Notes under the pieces: generated by a model
Told to the model about the DNA's origin: nothing
The model's database searches: none
Seen by the model: only the letters and a program-made list of their open reading frames with translations
Source: Cryptomeria japonica
Lineage: Eukaryota > Streptophyta > Pinopsida > Cupressales > Cupressaceae
Direction of reading: 5' to 3'
DNA: 64,000 bases
NCBI RefSeq assembly: GCF_030272615.1
Contig: NC_081415.1
Location: 506,741,373 to 506,805,372, forward strand
Program-made: the position numbers and the translations under genes
In this document: piece after piece, positions 1-12,239 of the stretch
Layout of the letters: each line of letters starts with the position of its first letter
How positions within the stretch are numbered: position 1 is the first letter of the stretch

Positions 1-216
1 TTTAAAAAATAAATAAATTCAATATAGTGAGTCCCATTTGTTGGGCATATTATCATTGTAGTTAAAGGAGATGGCTACATTATTAGAGGTTAAATTAGTA
101 AAATTATGTGCTAAATTTATGATACCAATATTGAGAAAACATTGTGAAAGAAAGGAGAAAAATAACATAAATAATTTTTATTTCCTTCATGCAATGACCC
201 ATGTCCAGTACCCTTC
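1..216. other. Flank of gypsy element A, no gene seen
   Basis: AT-rich DNA left of the outermost retrotransposon. I see no conserved coding segment. Its last bases (tattt, 217-221) resemble tcttt just after the far LTR of element A and are the likely target duplication with one mismatch. Confidence 0.5.
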
Positions 217-221
217 TATTT

Positions 222-783
222 TGATGCAGGACCATCCTGGAAGGCCATAGATCGAACCCAAAGATGGAAGCATGTGAGGCTTTCCCAAACTTTTTGGAGC
301 CTATGGAGCATATCACATGGTGGATATAAGGCTAGACAACAACCTAAAGGGTCGTCATTCATCCACATCTTGTTTGGTCCCTCTTCAAGAATCTGGAGCT
401 AACACACACGTTACAATTGGACCTGGACCCAAAGAAAGATGACATGAATCACTCTAGTGTTTGGATCTAATATATAAACATCAAGTGAGTCTTTGGAAAG
501 CATCATAAATAGCTAGGGAGTAGTAGTTAAGGGAAGGTCCAGAAAGACTTATGTTTCAATATATTCTTTGCAATAAGCACATGACAACCTATGTCTCAAC
601 ATGTGGGGACAATGGCCCGAATGCAATGATCATGTGAAGGCCAATATGCATGTAAGTTTTCTAAATTAATCAATTAAACTCATACTTTTGTTTGCATCAA
701 ATTTTTGTTGTGCTTTGTGTATAATTAAATGGCTGCAACACTGGACAATCCATTTTAGACCTTCCAACCTTGATTGCATCAAG
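222..783 (+). repeat. 5' LTR of element A
   Basis: Begins TGATGCAGG and ends GCATCAAG just before the primer site. It aligns base for base with 26565-27122, sharing for instance the blocks catatcacatg and ataaggctagacaa. The region around 470-478 (taatatataaac) is a plausible TATA box matching atatataaac near 26812 in the other copy. The exact start is set by homology and by the TG convention. Confidence 0.8.
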
Positions 784-795
784 TGGTATCAAAGC
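784..795 (+). promoter_or_regulatory. Primer binding site of A (Met-type)
   Basis: TGGTATCAAAGC lies directly after the LTR. It differs at one base from TGGTATCAGAGC, the usual plant initiator-Met tRNA primer site. Confidence 0.75.
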
Positions 796-955
796 GAGAT
801 TTGAGTCCTATGGAGGTGTGTGTGCTAGAAGACCTTTGGAGTATATGGATCACCAACTAGAGGTAGGTTATTGGATTTATCAATCGAACACCAAAGTGAG
901 GCAATTGCAACCCTAAACTAGATCACCAAAATGAGGGTGTTGTACCTAGTTTGAA

Positions 956-2165
956 GGAAAAGATGTCACCTAGGAGAATGTCAGTGATGGCCAATGTTAT
1001 CAAAATGGTAGAATAGATGATGGACATAATGAGAGCCTTGAAGAACTAGTTGGATGTCATGGAGGAGGATCAGAGGAAGGGTATAAACCCAAGATTGGAA
1101 GAGGAGAGTGATGGTGAGGAGCTAAGGGTTCAAGACCAATATGAGGATAGCTAAGGAGAAGAAGAGTAAGATCAAATCAAAATGATGAAGGTGATTACCA
1201 AGATCAAAAAGAGGCTAAGGATTGAAATTCCTAGTTGTACCATAAGCTTGAATAAAGAGGAGTTTTTTGATTGGGTGAATGAGGAGGAGTACTTCAAGTA
1301 TGAGGAGATTGAAGATCTGAAGCGAGTGAGGTTTACCAAAACCATGTTGAAGGAACATGTCACCATCTAGTGGAAGGAAGTATAGTTGGATAGAAATCAT
1401 AGAGAGAAGGAGCATATCACAAAATGGGATAGGATGGTAATGAAACTAAAGGGCCAATTCATACTTGTGGATTATGAGTTATAACTATTGAAGAAACTTC
1501 AAAACTAGTGACAAAGGGAGAAGATCGTAAAGGAATACACTAAGGAGTTGTACAAGATGATCATTAGTTTTGGACACACTGAATCCAGAAGAGAAAAGGT
1601 GGCACAATATATTAATAGCCTCAAAACCAAAATTCAAGAGGAATTAAACCTGGTTCAAATGACTACCATGGAGGAATCCTACTAATTTGCACTAAAGGTA
1701 GAAGAAAAGTTAGTTAGGAGAGTAGAATAGATGTCAGGAAGTAGGAATTGAAGAGATTTGGAAAGGTGGACACAATGCATTGAGAGGAGACCTTAAACTA
1801 AGCAAATCAAAGGATCCCTTTTTAGAGGGAGGAGAGAAGGCTTAGGGAAGAATCATATCATGACTAGAGGGAAAGGGAGGAGTAACATTGTGATGACAAA
1901 CACTAGAGGGGTGAGAAGAGGCTTGACCAAGTACCACTCTAGGGAACCTATTTTAAGTGAATGGAAGTGGGACAACATTCCTTTGAATGTTTTCAAGGAA
2001 GTGCAAGGAAGCCAAGAGATTTTGGAGCTAGAAATTTCTATGTTGAGGAACAATGAGATAGACCATCTGGGTCCACGAGACATCTAGAAAAGGGAGAATC
2101 ATTAGTCATGAGGATAACCTTGTTGTAGAAGGAAGTAAAAAATGAACCAACATAGAGGAGAAGCT
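956..2165 (+). pseudogene. Gag remnant of element A
   Basis: Gag would form the virus-like particle and bind element RNA. The segment around 1360-1480 reads KWDRMVMKLKGQF in the retrotransposon-gag domain, and 1540-1700 continues with the family pattern of a short tyrosine- and lysine-rich stretch (ELYKMII). Several in-frame stops (for example near 1150, 1368 and 1680) and frame changes break it. I could not find the zinc knuckle that normally closes this domain; the 1860-2087 stretch is open but does not show C-X2-C-X4-H-X4-C. Gag of elements B (24228-24953) and C (13181-13714) is the close relative used for recognition. Confidence 0.6.
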
Positions 2166-2450
2166 TGTTTTAGACAAGGTGCAAGTTGGGAGGAAAATAT
2201 TGTAAGATTACAATTGATAGTGGTAGTATGAACAATTTGGTCTCAAAGGAGATAGTGAAGAAGTTGAACCTGGGGAGGATTGAACACCCAAACCCATACT
2301 GGATTTCTAAGATACAAGATGACCATAAAATTCTGGTCAGTGAGCAATGCCTTGTCAATTTTCATGTTGGTTCCGACAAAGATGATGTGTTGTGTGATAT
2401 CATGCCAATGGATTCCTACCATTTTTTACTAGGGAGACTTTGGTAGTATA
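2166..2450 (+). pseudogene. Aspartic protease domain of element A
   Basis: The retropepsin-like protease that cuts the Gag-Pol polyprotein. The active-site triad is visible as TIDSGS at about 2211-2228, followed by NNLVSKEIVKKL, and the domain closes with DIMPMDSYHFLLGRLW. This is one of the few long open stretches of A (2186-2446). Spacing to gag upstream and to the RT remnant downstream is normal for a gypsy polyprotein. It is not functional alone because both neighbours are frameshifted. Confidence 0.75.
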
Positions 2451-2518
2451 ATATAAGGTCCATAAATGATAGAAGAAAGAACACTTACACCATAACCAGG
2501 AATGAGAAGAAGCACATC

Positions 2519-3960
2519 TTGATTCCCTTGGAAGAAGAACCGAAAGTAGTGTGTGGTAGTGCAAGGATCTGTCTGGTGGATGGAGGGAAGTTCTTGGATG
2601 GATTAAAGCATGAGAACTCTTGTTTTACACTCATTCCAAGGAAATATGACAAGGATGTTAGAGATACGAGTGAAAGGACTACCACTAGTCCAAAGTATCA
2701 ACCATCACATAGATCTTATATCAGGGGTGAGTTTTCCTAACAAAGCATTGCACCTAATGACATTGACAAAGAATGCATAACTAAGAAGACAAGTACATGA
2801 GTTGTTAGAGAAAGGATTCATCTGAGAGATTCTGAGCCCATGCACAATATTTGTTGTCTTAGAACCAAAGAAAGATGGAGAGTGGAAGATGTCTACTAAC
2901 CCAAGGGCCATCAACAAGATCACAATTAGGTACTAGTTTCCTTTTGTGAGGATGGATGATATGATGGACTATTTGAGTGGTGCATAGTTCTTCACCAAGA
3001 TTATTCTCAAGAGTGCATACCATTAGATTAGGATTTGGGAGGGTGATCAGTGGAAGACTGCATTTAAAACCGAAGGAGTTCTTAGGCAAGTTTCTCATTA
3101 TCTATCTAAACAACATTTTGATTTTTAACAGGTCAACCTAGAATAACATATTTGACACATCAGACAAGTGTTCTAGTAGTTGAGGGAGGAGAAGTTGTTG
3201 ATCAATATCAACAAATGTAGTTTCATGAAGGCAAAACTAGTTTATATGGGATTTGTGATCTTTAAAGTGGGGTTGAAAATGGATCTAGAGAAGTTGCGAG
3301 TGATTCTATAATGATCTACACCAACAGATGTTGGGGAGGTAAGATCTTTTCATGGTTTGGCAAGTTTTTACCAAAAGTTCATAAAAAAAATAGTACTATT
3401 TGTGCACCAATGATGGAGGAAATGAGGGGAGATTAGAAAGAGCTCAAGTGGATGCCCAAAGCACATAGAAGCTTTGAATTATTGAAGCAAAGGGTGATGG
3501 AGTATCTAGTACTAGCCTTACCAGATTTCAACAGTCTTTCAGGTAGATTGTGATGCCAGTGGCAGTGCGATAGGAACAATCTTGAGCCAAGAAGGAAGAC
3601 CAATTGCTTATTTCAGTGAAAAGTTAAATGATACTTGAAGAAGGGATTCAGTGTATGATCAAAAATTTCTATACCATAATTCAAGAATCTAATAAATAGA
3701 GACACTACCTACTACTGAAGGAGTTTCTACTATATATTGACCATCAAGCCCTATAGTACCTAAATAGTTAAGTTAAGTTGAACCAGAGGCATATGAGGTG
3801 GGTAGAGTTCATGTAGAGTTACACTTTTTTCCTCAAGCATTAGTGGGAAGTCAAGTTGGGTTGTAGATACACTAAGAAAATGAAAAAAACTTGATGATGC
3901 AGATGAGGGTGGTAGTAATGGTATTTGACCAACTAAAACACATGTATGAAGCTGATCCTA
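2519..3960 (+). pseudogene. Reverse transcriptase / RNase H remnant of element A
   Basis: RT and RNase H would copy element RNA to DNA. RT pieces run from about 2700; the RNase H start ([14 protein letters not shown], around 3536) is clear and is followed by [16 protein letters not shown]. The RT palm is damaged. After the segment around 3060-3085 (TAFKTEG) the reading jumps directly to the LGKF-type segment, so about 80 bases holding the W-PFGL motif are missing. The catalytic YLDD is YLNN. Stops and frameshifts are frequent throughout. Confidence 0.7.
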
Positions 3961-4019
3961 ACTTTGCAGAAGCTTGGAAGGCAAGTAGAGAATTGATGTG
4001 ACTGACATAAGAAAGTGGG

Positions 4020-4966
4020 TGGATTACATGTTGTTTAGAGGAAATCAATTGTGTATTCCTGGGATCTCAATGTGGGAGAACCTAGTAAAGGAAAAGAATT
4101 ATGGAGGGTTCACGAGTATTTTGGTGTTTACAAAACTATAGCCTTGGTGAGGGAGGGTTTCTTTTGGCCTCAAATATATAAGGATATTTGAAAGTATGTT
4201 CAAGAGTGTAGAATGTGTTGATTAGCTAAAGGGGATACTTAGAATATTGGGTTGTATCAACCTCATCTAGTTCTAAAAATATTGTCGAAAGATATCAGTA
4301 TGGATTTTTTGTTGGGATTTGGAAGGGCTTAGAAAGGACACACTCCATATTTACAGTAGTGGTGTGATTATTTAGATAGCACACTTCATACCTTGCAAAA
4401 AGTCTCATTATGCAGTTCATATCATTGAATTATTCATCCAATAGGTGGTAAGACTAAACAAGATACCAAAGACCATTCTTTTAGATTGGGATACCAAGTT
4501 TACCAAATACTTTGGAGGACACTATAGAGGAAGATGCAGTCAGACCTAAAGTTCAACATAAGATTTCACCCAAAAACCAATGGAAATAAGGCAATGAATA
4601 AAAGCTTGGGAAACTTTCTCAGACATTTGGTAGGAGACAAAACTGAGAATTGGGATATGATCTTTACTAGAAGAAAAATTTGCATACAACAACTCAATAA
4701 AGCAAAGTAATGGAAATACACCATTTGAGATCATTACTATATTGCAACCTAAAGGAGTAATCAAACTCAAAGACAACAAATCACAAGATAAGAGGAGTGA
4801 AGAGGAAAAGGAGTTTGTAGAACATATGTAAGCCATCCACAATGAAGTTAAGAAACATCTGGGAACCATGAACAACCAATATAAGGAGCATGCAAATATC
4901 AAGAGAAGATAGAAGGAGTTTAAGGTGGGAGATAAAGTCATGGTGTATCTCCAAAAGGAGAGATTT
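4020..4966 (+). pseudogene. Integrase N-terminal and core remnant of element A
   Basis: Integrase would insert the cDNA. The H-H-C-C zinc-binding segment (KYVQECRMC around 4193-4220) and fragments of the DDE core (WRTL near 4515, FNIRFHPKTNG around 4552-4583, LGNFLRHLVGDK) are recognisable in the + strand but interrupted by stops. The reading frame is cut at 4966 in the segment for VMVYLQKERF by insertion of element B. The C-terminal remainder is at 26149. Confidence 0.65.
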
Positions 4967-6120
4967 TGATGTAGAGAAGGGGATCAAAAACTTGTTTCTA
5001 ACGTAATTAAACACTTACTATTTCCTAGGAGCATGGATTAACCCTCTTTTCCTCACAATTAGGCCTTTATCCTAGTAGCCCTTCTTAAGGGGCCAACAAA
5101 ACATAATTCTCAGACTAGGTTCCATATCAAAAACCTGAGGCTACTTTTGGATAGCATTTTGGGCACTTAACAACATATCAAGAAATGAGATGGGGTTGTT
5201 TAGAACACAAGGCTAAAAAATTAACTAGTACGCAATGGACTAGGCTTAATTAGGCCACTTTTACAAAGCAAGTATGGGGTAGAGTCTCTTCCAACAACAA
5301 ATCTTAACTCCAAGGATTCAAATGAGTCACATGGGGTTTGGAACAACTGGTTTCATCAACTGGTACATCCACCAACTCACCTATTCACAAAACCATCCTT
5401 CTACCTATCACTTTTAAGCCTAATACATGAAGATATTAGGTTAGGGCATCAGAAAAAACACACAAAACTCCACCCCCTACCCCTGGAACTTCAAAATCAT
5501 TGAAGAACATGAAAATCCTCCATTCCATCGAGTTTGAGAATTTTTTTCAATGGTGGAATGGGTCAATATTCATGATTTTGTGCACAAACCCTTAAAACCC
5601 TAGGCACACTGGCAGTTTAAAAAAAAATACTCTAAAACTCAGTTCAAACTCAATGAAAATTGCTCAAACCACTTGAAAAAGAAAGAAGAATCATAGCCCT
5701 ATCCAAAAAACTTGGTTTCACATCAGTATCTGACCATATAGGTCCACGTAGCAGCAAAAAACAATAAAATTTACAAAGAATATAATTGTTTTATTTGCTT
5801 TTCTTCATCCAAGGTCTCCAACCCTTGTCTTGGGGTTCACACATCATATATAACACCTTATAAGCCACCTCCAATGGTTCCAACTTCTATTTGAACCAAC
5901 TAACCACTAAACTTCCCAATATGATGACATTTTCAAAAGTTACCAATCAAATTTTGCAACTAATAACAAAACATAACAAAATGCATCCAAATTGACCCCA
6001 TGAGACTTATTACATTACAAATGGTCTAAATAGACCTTATTACATCAAGAAAAACTCAAAACACCCAAAAACCCAACTTGTGACCATATTTACAAAAATT
6101 GACTAGGTGCCCGTGCACCA
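4967..6120 (-). repeat. 3' LTR of element B
   Basis: Aligns with 25016-26148 from TGATG at the left to the CACCA end at the right. The two differ by scattered substitutions and small indels (1154 against 1133 bases). On the element strand it starts TGGTG and ends CATCA. No gene is present. Confidence 0.88.
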
Positions 6121-6149
6121 TACACCCGGGGATAAAAGGATATCAGGCT

Positions 6150-6982
6150 CCACCTATGATCAATTCTTGGATAGTTGTGACATGCCTTTTAATGTCCTCC
6201 TATGTTAACCATGTTTCATATTCATGAGGGAGGCCTTGCCACTTGACTGGATATTCATTGTACAATTTATGCCTTGTTCTATTGACTTCCTTGGTGTCCA
6301 AGATGGTTTAAAGCTTCAATGGTTCACTTGGGGGTAAATCCTTGATCCAATATTCATCTAGATCTCCTAGTGTACCTGCATCATCACCTACAATCACAAA
6401 TCCTTAAAAGGATAGAGGTCATTGACATAAAAAATTGGTGAGATAGCCACTCCAGGGGGAGTTCTATCTCATAGGCATTGCACCAAATTTATGGACCACC
6501 CTACATGGCCCAAACTTCTTCATATGAAGATTTGTGTACTTTACCTTTGGGATTATTTCTTTCCTTATATGAGCCAATACCAAGTCCCCCACTTTGAATT
6601 GAATATCTCTCTTCTTTAAATCTGCTTGTTGTTTGTATTTTTTAACACTCCTTTTGTGATTCTCTCTTACCAGCTCATGTATGTTTTTCATGGCCACTGC
6701 AAAATCTTCTCCTTCAACACTCCTTCTCTCCATACCACTCAAATCCCTGAGTTCAAACACACCTCTCGGTTTCATGCCATAAACTACCTCAAATGGGCTT
6801 TTGCCAATGCTTATATTGATGGAATCATTGTAGGCATATTCAACATGTGGAATAACCAAGACCCATTATTGTGCATGTTCTTTTGTGAGGCACCTAAGCA
6901 GATTTCCGAGTGATCTATTGTCTACCTCAGTCTGCCCATCCATTTGTGGATGATAAGCATAACTAAAAGTCAAATTTGTACC
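6150..6982 (-). pseudogene. Integrase C-terminus and chromodomain of element B
   Basis: The end of the pol polyprotein. Reading down the - strand, the core end (SYAYHPQMDGQTEV just below 6978) leads into a long open stretch (6859-6464). That stretch holds the GKSPFEVVYG and FKVGDLVLAHIRKE motifs and MKKFGPCRVV of the GPY/F module. Below 6440 a chromodomain follows in another frame, with TRHKLYNEYPVKWQGLP and YETWLT around 6290-6200. Chromodomains of this type steer insertion to marked chromatin. One stop lies in the chromodomain and there are frame changes near 6464. The upstream side is cut at 6982 by the solo-LTR insert. Confidence 0.8.
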
Positions 6983-8150
6983 TATACTGGTGAAAAAGGG
7001 TGAATGATGGAGAGATCAAGAGGAAAGCTTTTCTTCCCTCCGAGGAAAGATGAAAGTTTCACTGAGGATTTTCCTTCAAATACCTTATTCACATTAAATT
7101 TAAAAGAGGGGGAATTCACTAGATCCAATCTCTTAGGGCAGAGATTGAATACTAAATGAATTGATAATGGGATAGAAATGATAAGCTAACCCCTCTTTTA
7201 GAATGGAAAACGATTGAATTATGTCAAGTGTAAAAGTAGCAAAGAACTGATTATAATTCAAGATAGAAGCGTGAGATGAAGCTATGCACCTGGATCTAGC
7301 TATAATATGTTGAGATGAAGCTGCCCTCTGAATTTGAGGAAAAATTATTGGGACTGTACTAAAAGTGTCCACGGTCCCCCGAAAAATTTGTGAAATGAAA
7401 ATGGTTTTTCCGCCTCTGCAAATGGAGTCCAAATCTGCAAACACAGTTGCACACCTGCAACCTACACATAGAAAAGAGAGGAAAAGGGGTTGGGATTGGG
7501 GGTTTGCCTTCAGATCAAACCCCAGTTTTGGAATTAACCAAATGATGAAATAAAGTACTTGCGAGTAAATATAAATGAAAGACTGAAATGTAAGCCACCT
7601 CAAGGGAGATTGTAGATAGAATGTAGGTAGATTTTCTTGTATTGAATTGAATGTTGAAAGGGATCTCCTCTTCAATGGTTGAATCTTTGATGCAAATGCA
7701 ACACCAAGCCTTGAAGGGAGACTTGATAATGCTCAATGCTGGAAAAGAATGCTTGAATGCTCTTGAATGTTTGAATGTCTGATCTCATGTATCTATCTTA
7801 TGCCAAATGGGAGGGTAAATGCGACTTATATACTCATAAATTAGGGTTAATTGATCGATTTTTCATCACAGGCCAACACAGGGAAAGTTTTCTTGCTTTA
7901 TGCAATGTCCAATGCAAAGATAGGACAGAGGGGGCCCAAAAATAGGGCAAGGACAAGGGAACCAAACCCCTGTCCTATCCTTGTCTTAGGACAAGAAGCA
8001 GGTTTAGGTAATGCAGAGGGAAAAACAAGACAATTTTTGGGGGTTGAGCAAGTCTTGGGTCTCCGATCAGGCTTTAGGCATTCAAATCGCCAACTTGAAG
8101 ACCCTAATGTGGTCACAAATTTGCAAGGGTATCGATTTCATGACACTACA
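6983..8150 (-). mobile_element. Solo-LTR-like insertion in the B integrase
   Basis: A 1168-base block with no pol homology interrupts the integrase frame of B. Removing it together with one copy of the flank rejoins the coding frame. The flanks are gtacc (6978-6982) and atacc (8151-8155), a 5-base duplication with one mismatch. On the - strand it begins TGTAGTG, as LTRs do, and has a TATA-like tatata near 7829 preceding about 800 bases of downstream sequence. Its other end reads CCAGTATA rather than CA, so that terminus is worn or misplaced. Open frames inside (for example 7133-7675) resemble no family I know and are probably chance. Confidence 0.55.
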
Positions 8151-8359
8151 ATACCCAACTTATTCCAAAGGGTCCTCCAAAAGTGACCTAAAAACTTTGA
8201 ATCTATGTTTGAAACAATAGTTAATGGTAGCCCATGGATCCTAACTACCTCCTTGAAGAACAAGCCTGCAATATGTGAGGCATCATTTGTACATTTGCAT
8301 GGTATAAAGTTAGCCATTTTTCTAAATCTATCAACAACAAAAAACACATTGTCAAATCC
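8151..8359 (-). pseudogene. Integrase core segment of element B
   Basis: A short piece of the DDE integrase core left between two insertions. It reads [18 protein letters not shown], then [17 protein letters not shown], then [10 protein letters not shown] on the - strand. The family has the second catalytic Asp in a SDRD-type motif; here it reads SNIDSKFLG, so the arginine is altered. The left end abuts the solo-LTR insert and the right end abuts element C. Confidence 0.8.
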
Positions 8360-9153
8360 TGGTGCAATCACAACAAGAGGGTCCTCAAAGAGAATAGTCC
8401 GAACTCTGCAAAAAGAGTTAACACAATAGAAGTGACACAATGTGATGGAGGTAATGCAAAAAAGACTTTATTATATCATGAAATCAATTACAATCTGCTC
8501 GCAACATGCATGCTCACAAGATTTGACACAAAGGCCTGATTACATACATACTTAAGTACAATATCTGGGCTCAAGCAAGACTGCAAGCCAACTTTGAATC
8601 TCCTAACCTTAAGAGTTATCTTCTATGTTATAAGAACTGCCTTCTACATGGTTGATTACATTGATTTATATGATCAAGAATGATCCGCGTTAGCCCAAGT
8701 TGAAACAATGTTGATGAACAAGATGTAATGTGTAAAACAACAAGGTTGGCCTTCACCAACGAGACCCTTCCAAAAAATCCATAGAATGAAGTGTGAACCC
8801 AAGGGAAGGCCGACCACACTCCAAGGAATGTTGGAAACAACGAACTGAAGCTCTGCAAGCTATGGAAATGATTTGCAAGGTTCACCAATAGCAAATAGGT
8901 CCAAGCAGTTTCGATGTTCCAAGCCAAAAAATTGTCTCAGATTTTGGAAGTGATAAGTTACCAAAAAAAGATCCAAATGTCTCATGGATTTAGGATAAGG
9001 TAGATGAACAAGTCCATGAAAAAAAATCCATCTCCACAAGATTTGGTGAGAAAATGTAAAGAAATGTTGAAACTGCAAAACATGAAACAAACTGAAAATA
9101 AAATATTTTTGGTTGATGCAAGATTGCCATGAACTGGGGATGCTCATGCATCA
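8360..9153 (-). repeat. 3' LTR of element C
   Basis: Matches 13824-14628 along its length, for example the shared block ttatatcatgaaatcaatta. On the element strand it starts TGATGCATGAGC and ends GATTGCACCA. No gene lies within; open frames here are chance. Confidence 0.9.
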
Positions 9154-9189
9154 GACATCTGGGGTTGTTGAAAAAAAAAGTGAGTCCCT

Positions 9190-10640
9190 CACTTTGATGG
9201 GGTCAGAGGAAAACCAAGACAGTCTACCTCTTCCTGAGAAATCCATGATGAATCTTCAACTGGTCTGCCCTTCCACTTCAAAAGATACTCTCTGTATTGG
9301 TTGCTCTACGTGCTACGCCCAATCCTACTATCTAAAATGTCTTTAGTTTGATCTGGTTCCCTCTGGGGTATCTGATTCTCCAAGTCTACTCCATTGTCCT
9401 CATTGAATTTTGCCTCATGGTACTGATGTAGATCTGCAATGTTGAATATAGGTGAAATACCCAAACTATCTGGTAAGTCCACTTCATATGCATTTTCAGA
9501 ACTGAAATTCTTCAAAATCTTACAAGGTCCAAACTTCCTCATCCACAACTTACTATAGGTTCCAACTAGGAATCTCTGTTTTCTCAAATATTCCATCACT
9601 TCATTGTCAACTTCAAATTCCTTATGTCTCCTCTTTTCATCTGCTTTCTCCTTATACTTGTTGTTCATTTCCTCCAAATGTTGTTTGACCTGGGTATGCA
9701 TTGTCTTCATATGCTCTACAAAATCTTCTACTTCAACACTCCTCTTGTTTTCATTACTGATATCCCTCAACTATGATATACCTCTAGGGTGTGCTTCGGT
9801 ATTAATCTTAAAAGGTGTTCTTTAGGAACTCCTGTTTAGTGAATTATTGTAGAAAAACTTTGCTTGTGCAAGGATCAAGTCCCAACTTTCGGTTTTCTCT
9901 CCAACTAAGCATCTCAACAAGTTTCCCAAACTTCTATTTACCACTTCTATCTGTCCATCAATCTGTGAGTGAAAAGTAGAACTAAATTTCAAGTTTGTCT
10001 TCGTCTTCTTCCAAAGTGTTCTCCAAAAATATCCAACAAACTTGGTATCTCTATCAAAAACTATGCTCTTAGGTAATCCATGTAATCTTATCACCTCCTT
10101 GAAAAATAGGTTAGCAACATGCTACATCTGTTGTCTTCTTATAGGGTATGAAATGTGCCATCTTCGAGAATCTATCTACCACCACAAATATAGAATCATT
10201 TCCTCTCTGTGTATTAGGCAATCCAAGTATGAAATCCATGCTTATGTCCTCCCAAGGTCTCTCTGAAACTGTCAAAGGCTTATACAATCCAACATTCTGA
10301 CTACTACCTTTTGCAAGTTGACAAATCCTATAACTTTGCACAAATTTCCTGACATCCTTATGAATCTGAGGCCAAAAACAATTCTCACTATTCAATGCTA
10401 CTGTCTTATCAACACCAAAGTGTCCAGCTAATCCTCCACTATGCTTCTCCTTTATCAAACTTTCTCTCATAGAACTCCTAGGTATACACAACTAAACTCC
10501 TCTAAACAACATCTCATATTGAATGAAATAGTCCAACCACTCACTTCTATCCACCATAACCGGTTCCTTACAAGCTTTCCAAGGTTTTGCAAAATCCGGG
10601 TCTTCCTCATACAATTTCTTCAATTCCTCAAAATCTAATA
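9190..10640 (-). pseudogene. Integrase and chromodomain of element C
   Basis: Reading down the - strand: the zinc-binding region (GGLAGHFGVDKT; SYRICQLAKG; 10491-10300), the core with MDFILGLPNTQRGNDSIFVV and a catalytic DRDTKFVGYFWRTLW at about 10060-10010, then FHSQIDGQIEVVNRSLGN. The end region reads KFGPCKILKNFSSENAYEV (9540-9470) and passes into a chromodomain (YREYLLKWKGRP with SSWI) around 9330-9220. Stops at about 10110 and 9800-9822 split it into three open pieces (10491-10111, 10094-9822, 9770-9306). The third core acid lies near the 9822 break and could not be confirmed. Confidence 0.85.
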
Positions 10641-12060
10641 CCTCCACTCTCATCTCTGTCAGCAAATTCCTTCTTCTACTCAAAGCATCGACAACTCTAT
10701 TTGACTTCCCACTTCTATGCTTCAACACAAAGGTATAACTTTGCAAGAAGTCCATCCATCTCATGTGTCTCTGATTCAACTTACTCTAACTATTCAAATA
10801 TTGCAAAGTTCGGTGATCAATATACAAAACAAACTCCTTAGGAAAAAAATAATGTCTCCACTTCTTCAATGCTTGAATTATGGAATAAAACTCCTAATCA
10901 TACACATAATATCTCTTTGCATCATTTAACTTCTCACTGAAATAAGCTACCGGTCTACCCTCCTGACTCCACACTGCTCCAACTGCATTCCCACTTGCAT
11001 CACAATCCACTTGAAATACTTTGCTAAAATTTGGTAAAGCCAACATAGGCTTCTCAGCCACCTTCTGCTTCAACAATTCAAAACTCCTATTTGCTCCGAT
11101 TGTCCACTTGAAATCCTTCTTATCTCATCTCATTGCTTATGTCATAGGGCTACAACTGGATTGAAACTTCTAATAAACTTCCGGTAGAAACTAGCCAATC
11201 CATGAAATGATCTTACCTCTCCAATTCTTTTCGGTGTAGGCCATTCAACAATTACTCTTACCTTCTCAGGATCCATATTCAATCCATATGCAGATATCAC
11301 AAATCCCAAATAGACTAACTATTCCTTCATGAAACTGCACTTCTTAATGTTTATCAACAACTTTTTCTTCTCCCAACCTCTGGAAAACTTGTCTCAAATG
11401 CAACATATGTTCTTCCTTGGTCCTACTGAATATCAAAACTTCATCTAAATATACAATAACAAACCTACCCAATAATTTCTTCAATACTTTATTCATCAAC
11501 CTCATGAAAGTTCTTGGTGCATAAGTCAATCCAAAAGGTATCACCAACCATTCATATAGTCCTTCATTTGTCTTGAATGCTATCTTCCACTCATCTCTTT
11601 CTTTGATTCTAATATGATGGTATCCACTCTTCAATTCTATCTTTATGTAGTATCTGGCTCCACTCAAACAATCCATTATGTCATCCATCCTAGGAAAAGG
11701 AAATATATACTTCACTGTGATCTTGTTTAGTGCTCTAGAGTCGGTACACATCCTCCATTCTCCATTCTTCTTAGGTGCTAACACTGCTAGTACTGCACAA
11801 GGACTCAAACTTTTTCTGATCAAACCTTTCCTCAACAATTCCTGCACTTGTATATTCAACTCCTCATTCTTTGCTGGTATCCGATTTACTGCTTTATTAG
11901 GCAAACTAGCTCCATAAATCAGGTCCATGCAATGACTGATACTTCTCATAGGGGGTAATCCATCAAGCACATTATTTGCAATGATATTTCCATATTCTTT
12001 CAATAACTCCTTTATCTCCTTCAGTTGTTCTTCTTCCTGCTTTAGATTTTCTCTTGTTAG
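10640..12060 (-). pseudogene. Reverse transcriptase / RNase H of element C
   Basis: RT runs 12003-11344 as one open frame with the family motifs GLIRKSLSPCAVLAVLAPKK, YHHIRIKERDEWK, WLVIPFGLTYAP and FVIVYLDEVLIFSRT. The catalytic box is YLDE instead of YLDD, which should abolish polymerisation. Below it lies RNase H with [15 protein letters not shown] and [16 protein letters not shown] (11030-10920), and the tether ending GKSNRVVDALSRR near 10700. The stretch 11340-11080 is frameshifted or carries stops. The neighbouring integrase is continuous in order. Confidence 0.85.
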
Positions 12061-12239
12061 GAATTATAGCAAAAGATGTTAATTCTCACGTCTCATCCCA
12101 TCTAGGTATTTCCTTCCATCCACCAAACAGATTCTAACACTTGTACAAACTTCACTCTTTAAAGGCTCCTCCAAGGGCATCAAGGTCTACTTCATCCCAT
12201 TTTCAACAATAGTGTATATGTTATTTCTCCCATCATGTA

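Noticed and set aside
784-795. Primer sites as tRNA gene fragments
   Set aside because: Only 12-13 bases adjoining LTR ends; these are primer binding sites.
7133-7736. A 180-codon open frame in the solo-LTR insert
   Set aside because: LTRs of this kind are non-coding and the peptide shows no recognisable domain. It is not conserved in any other sequence in the window.
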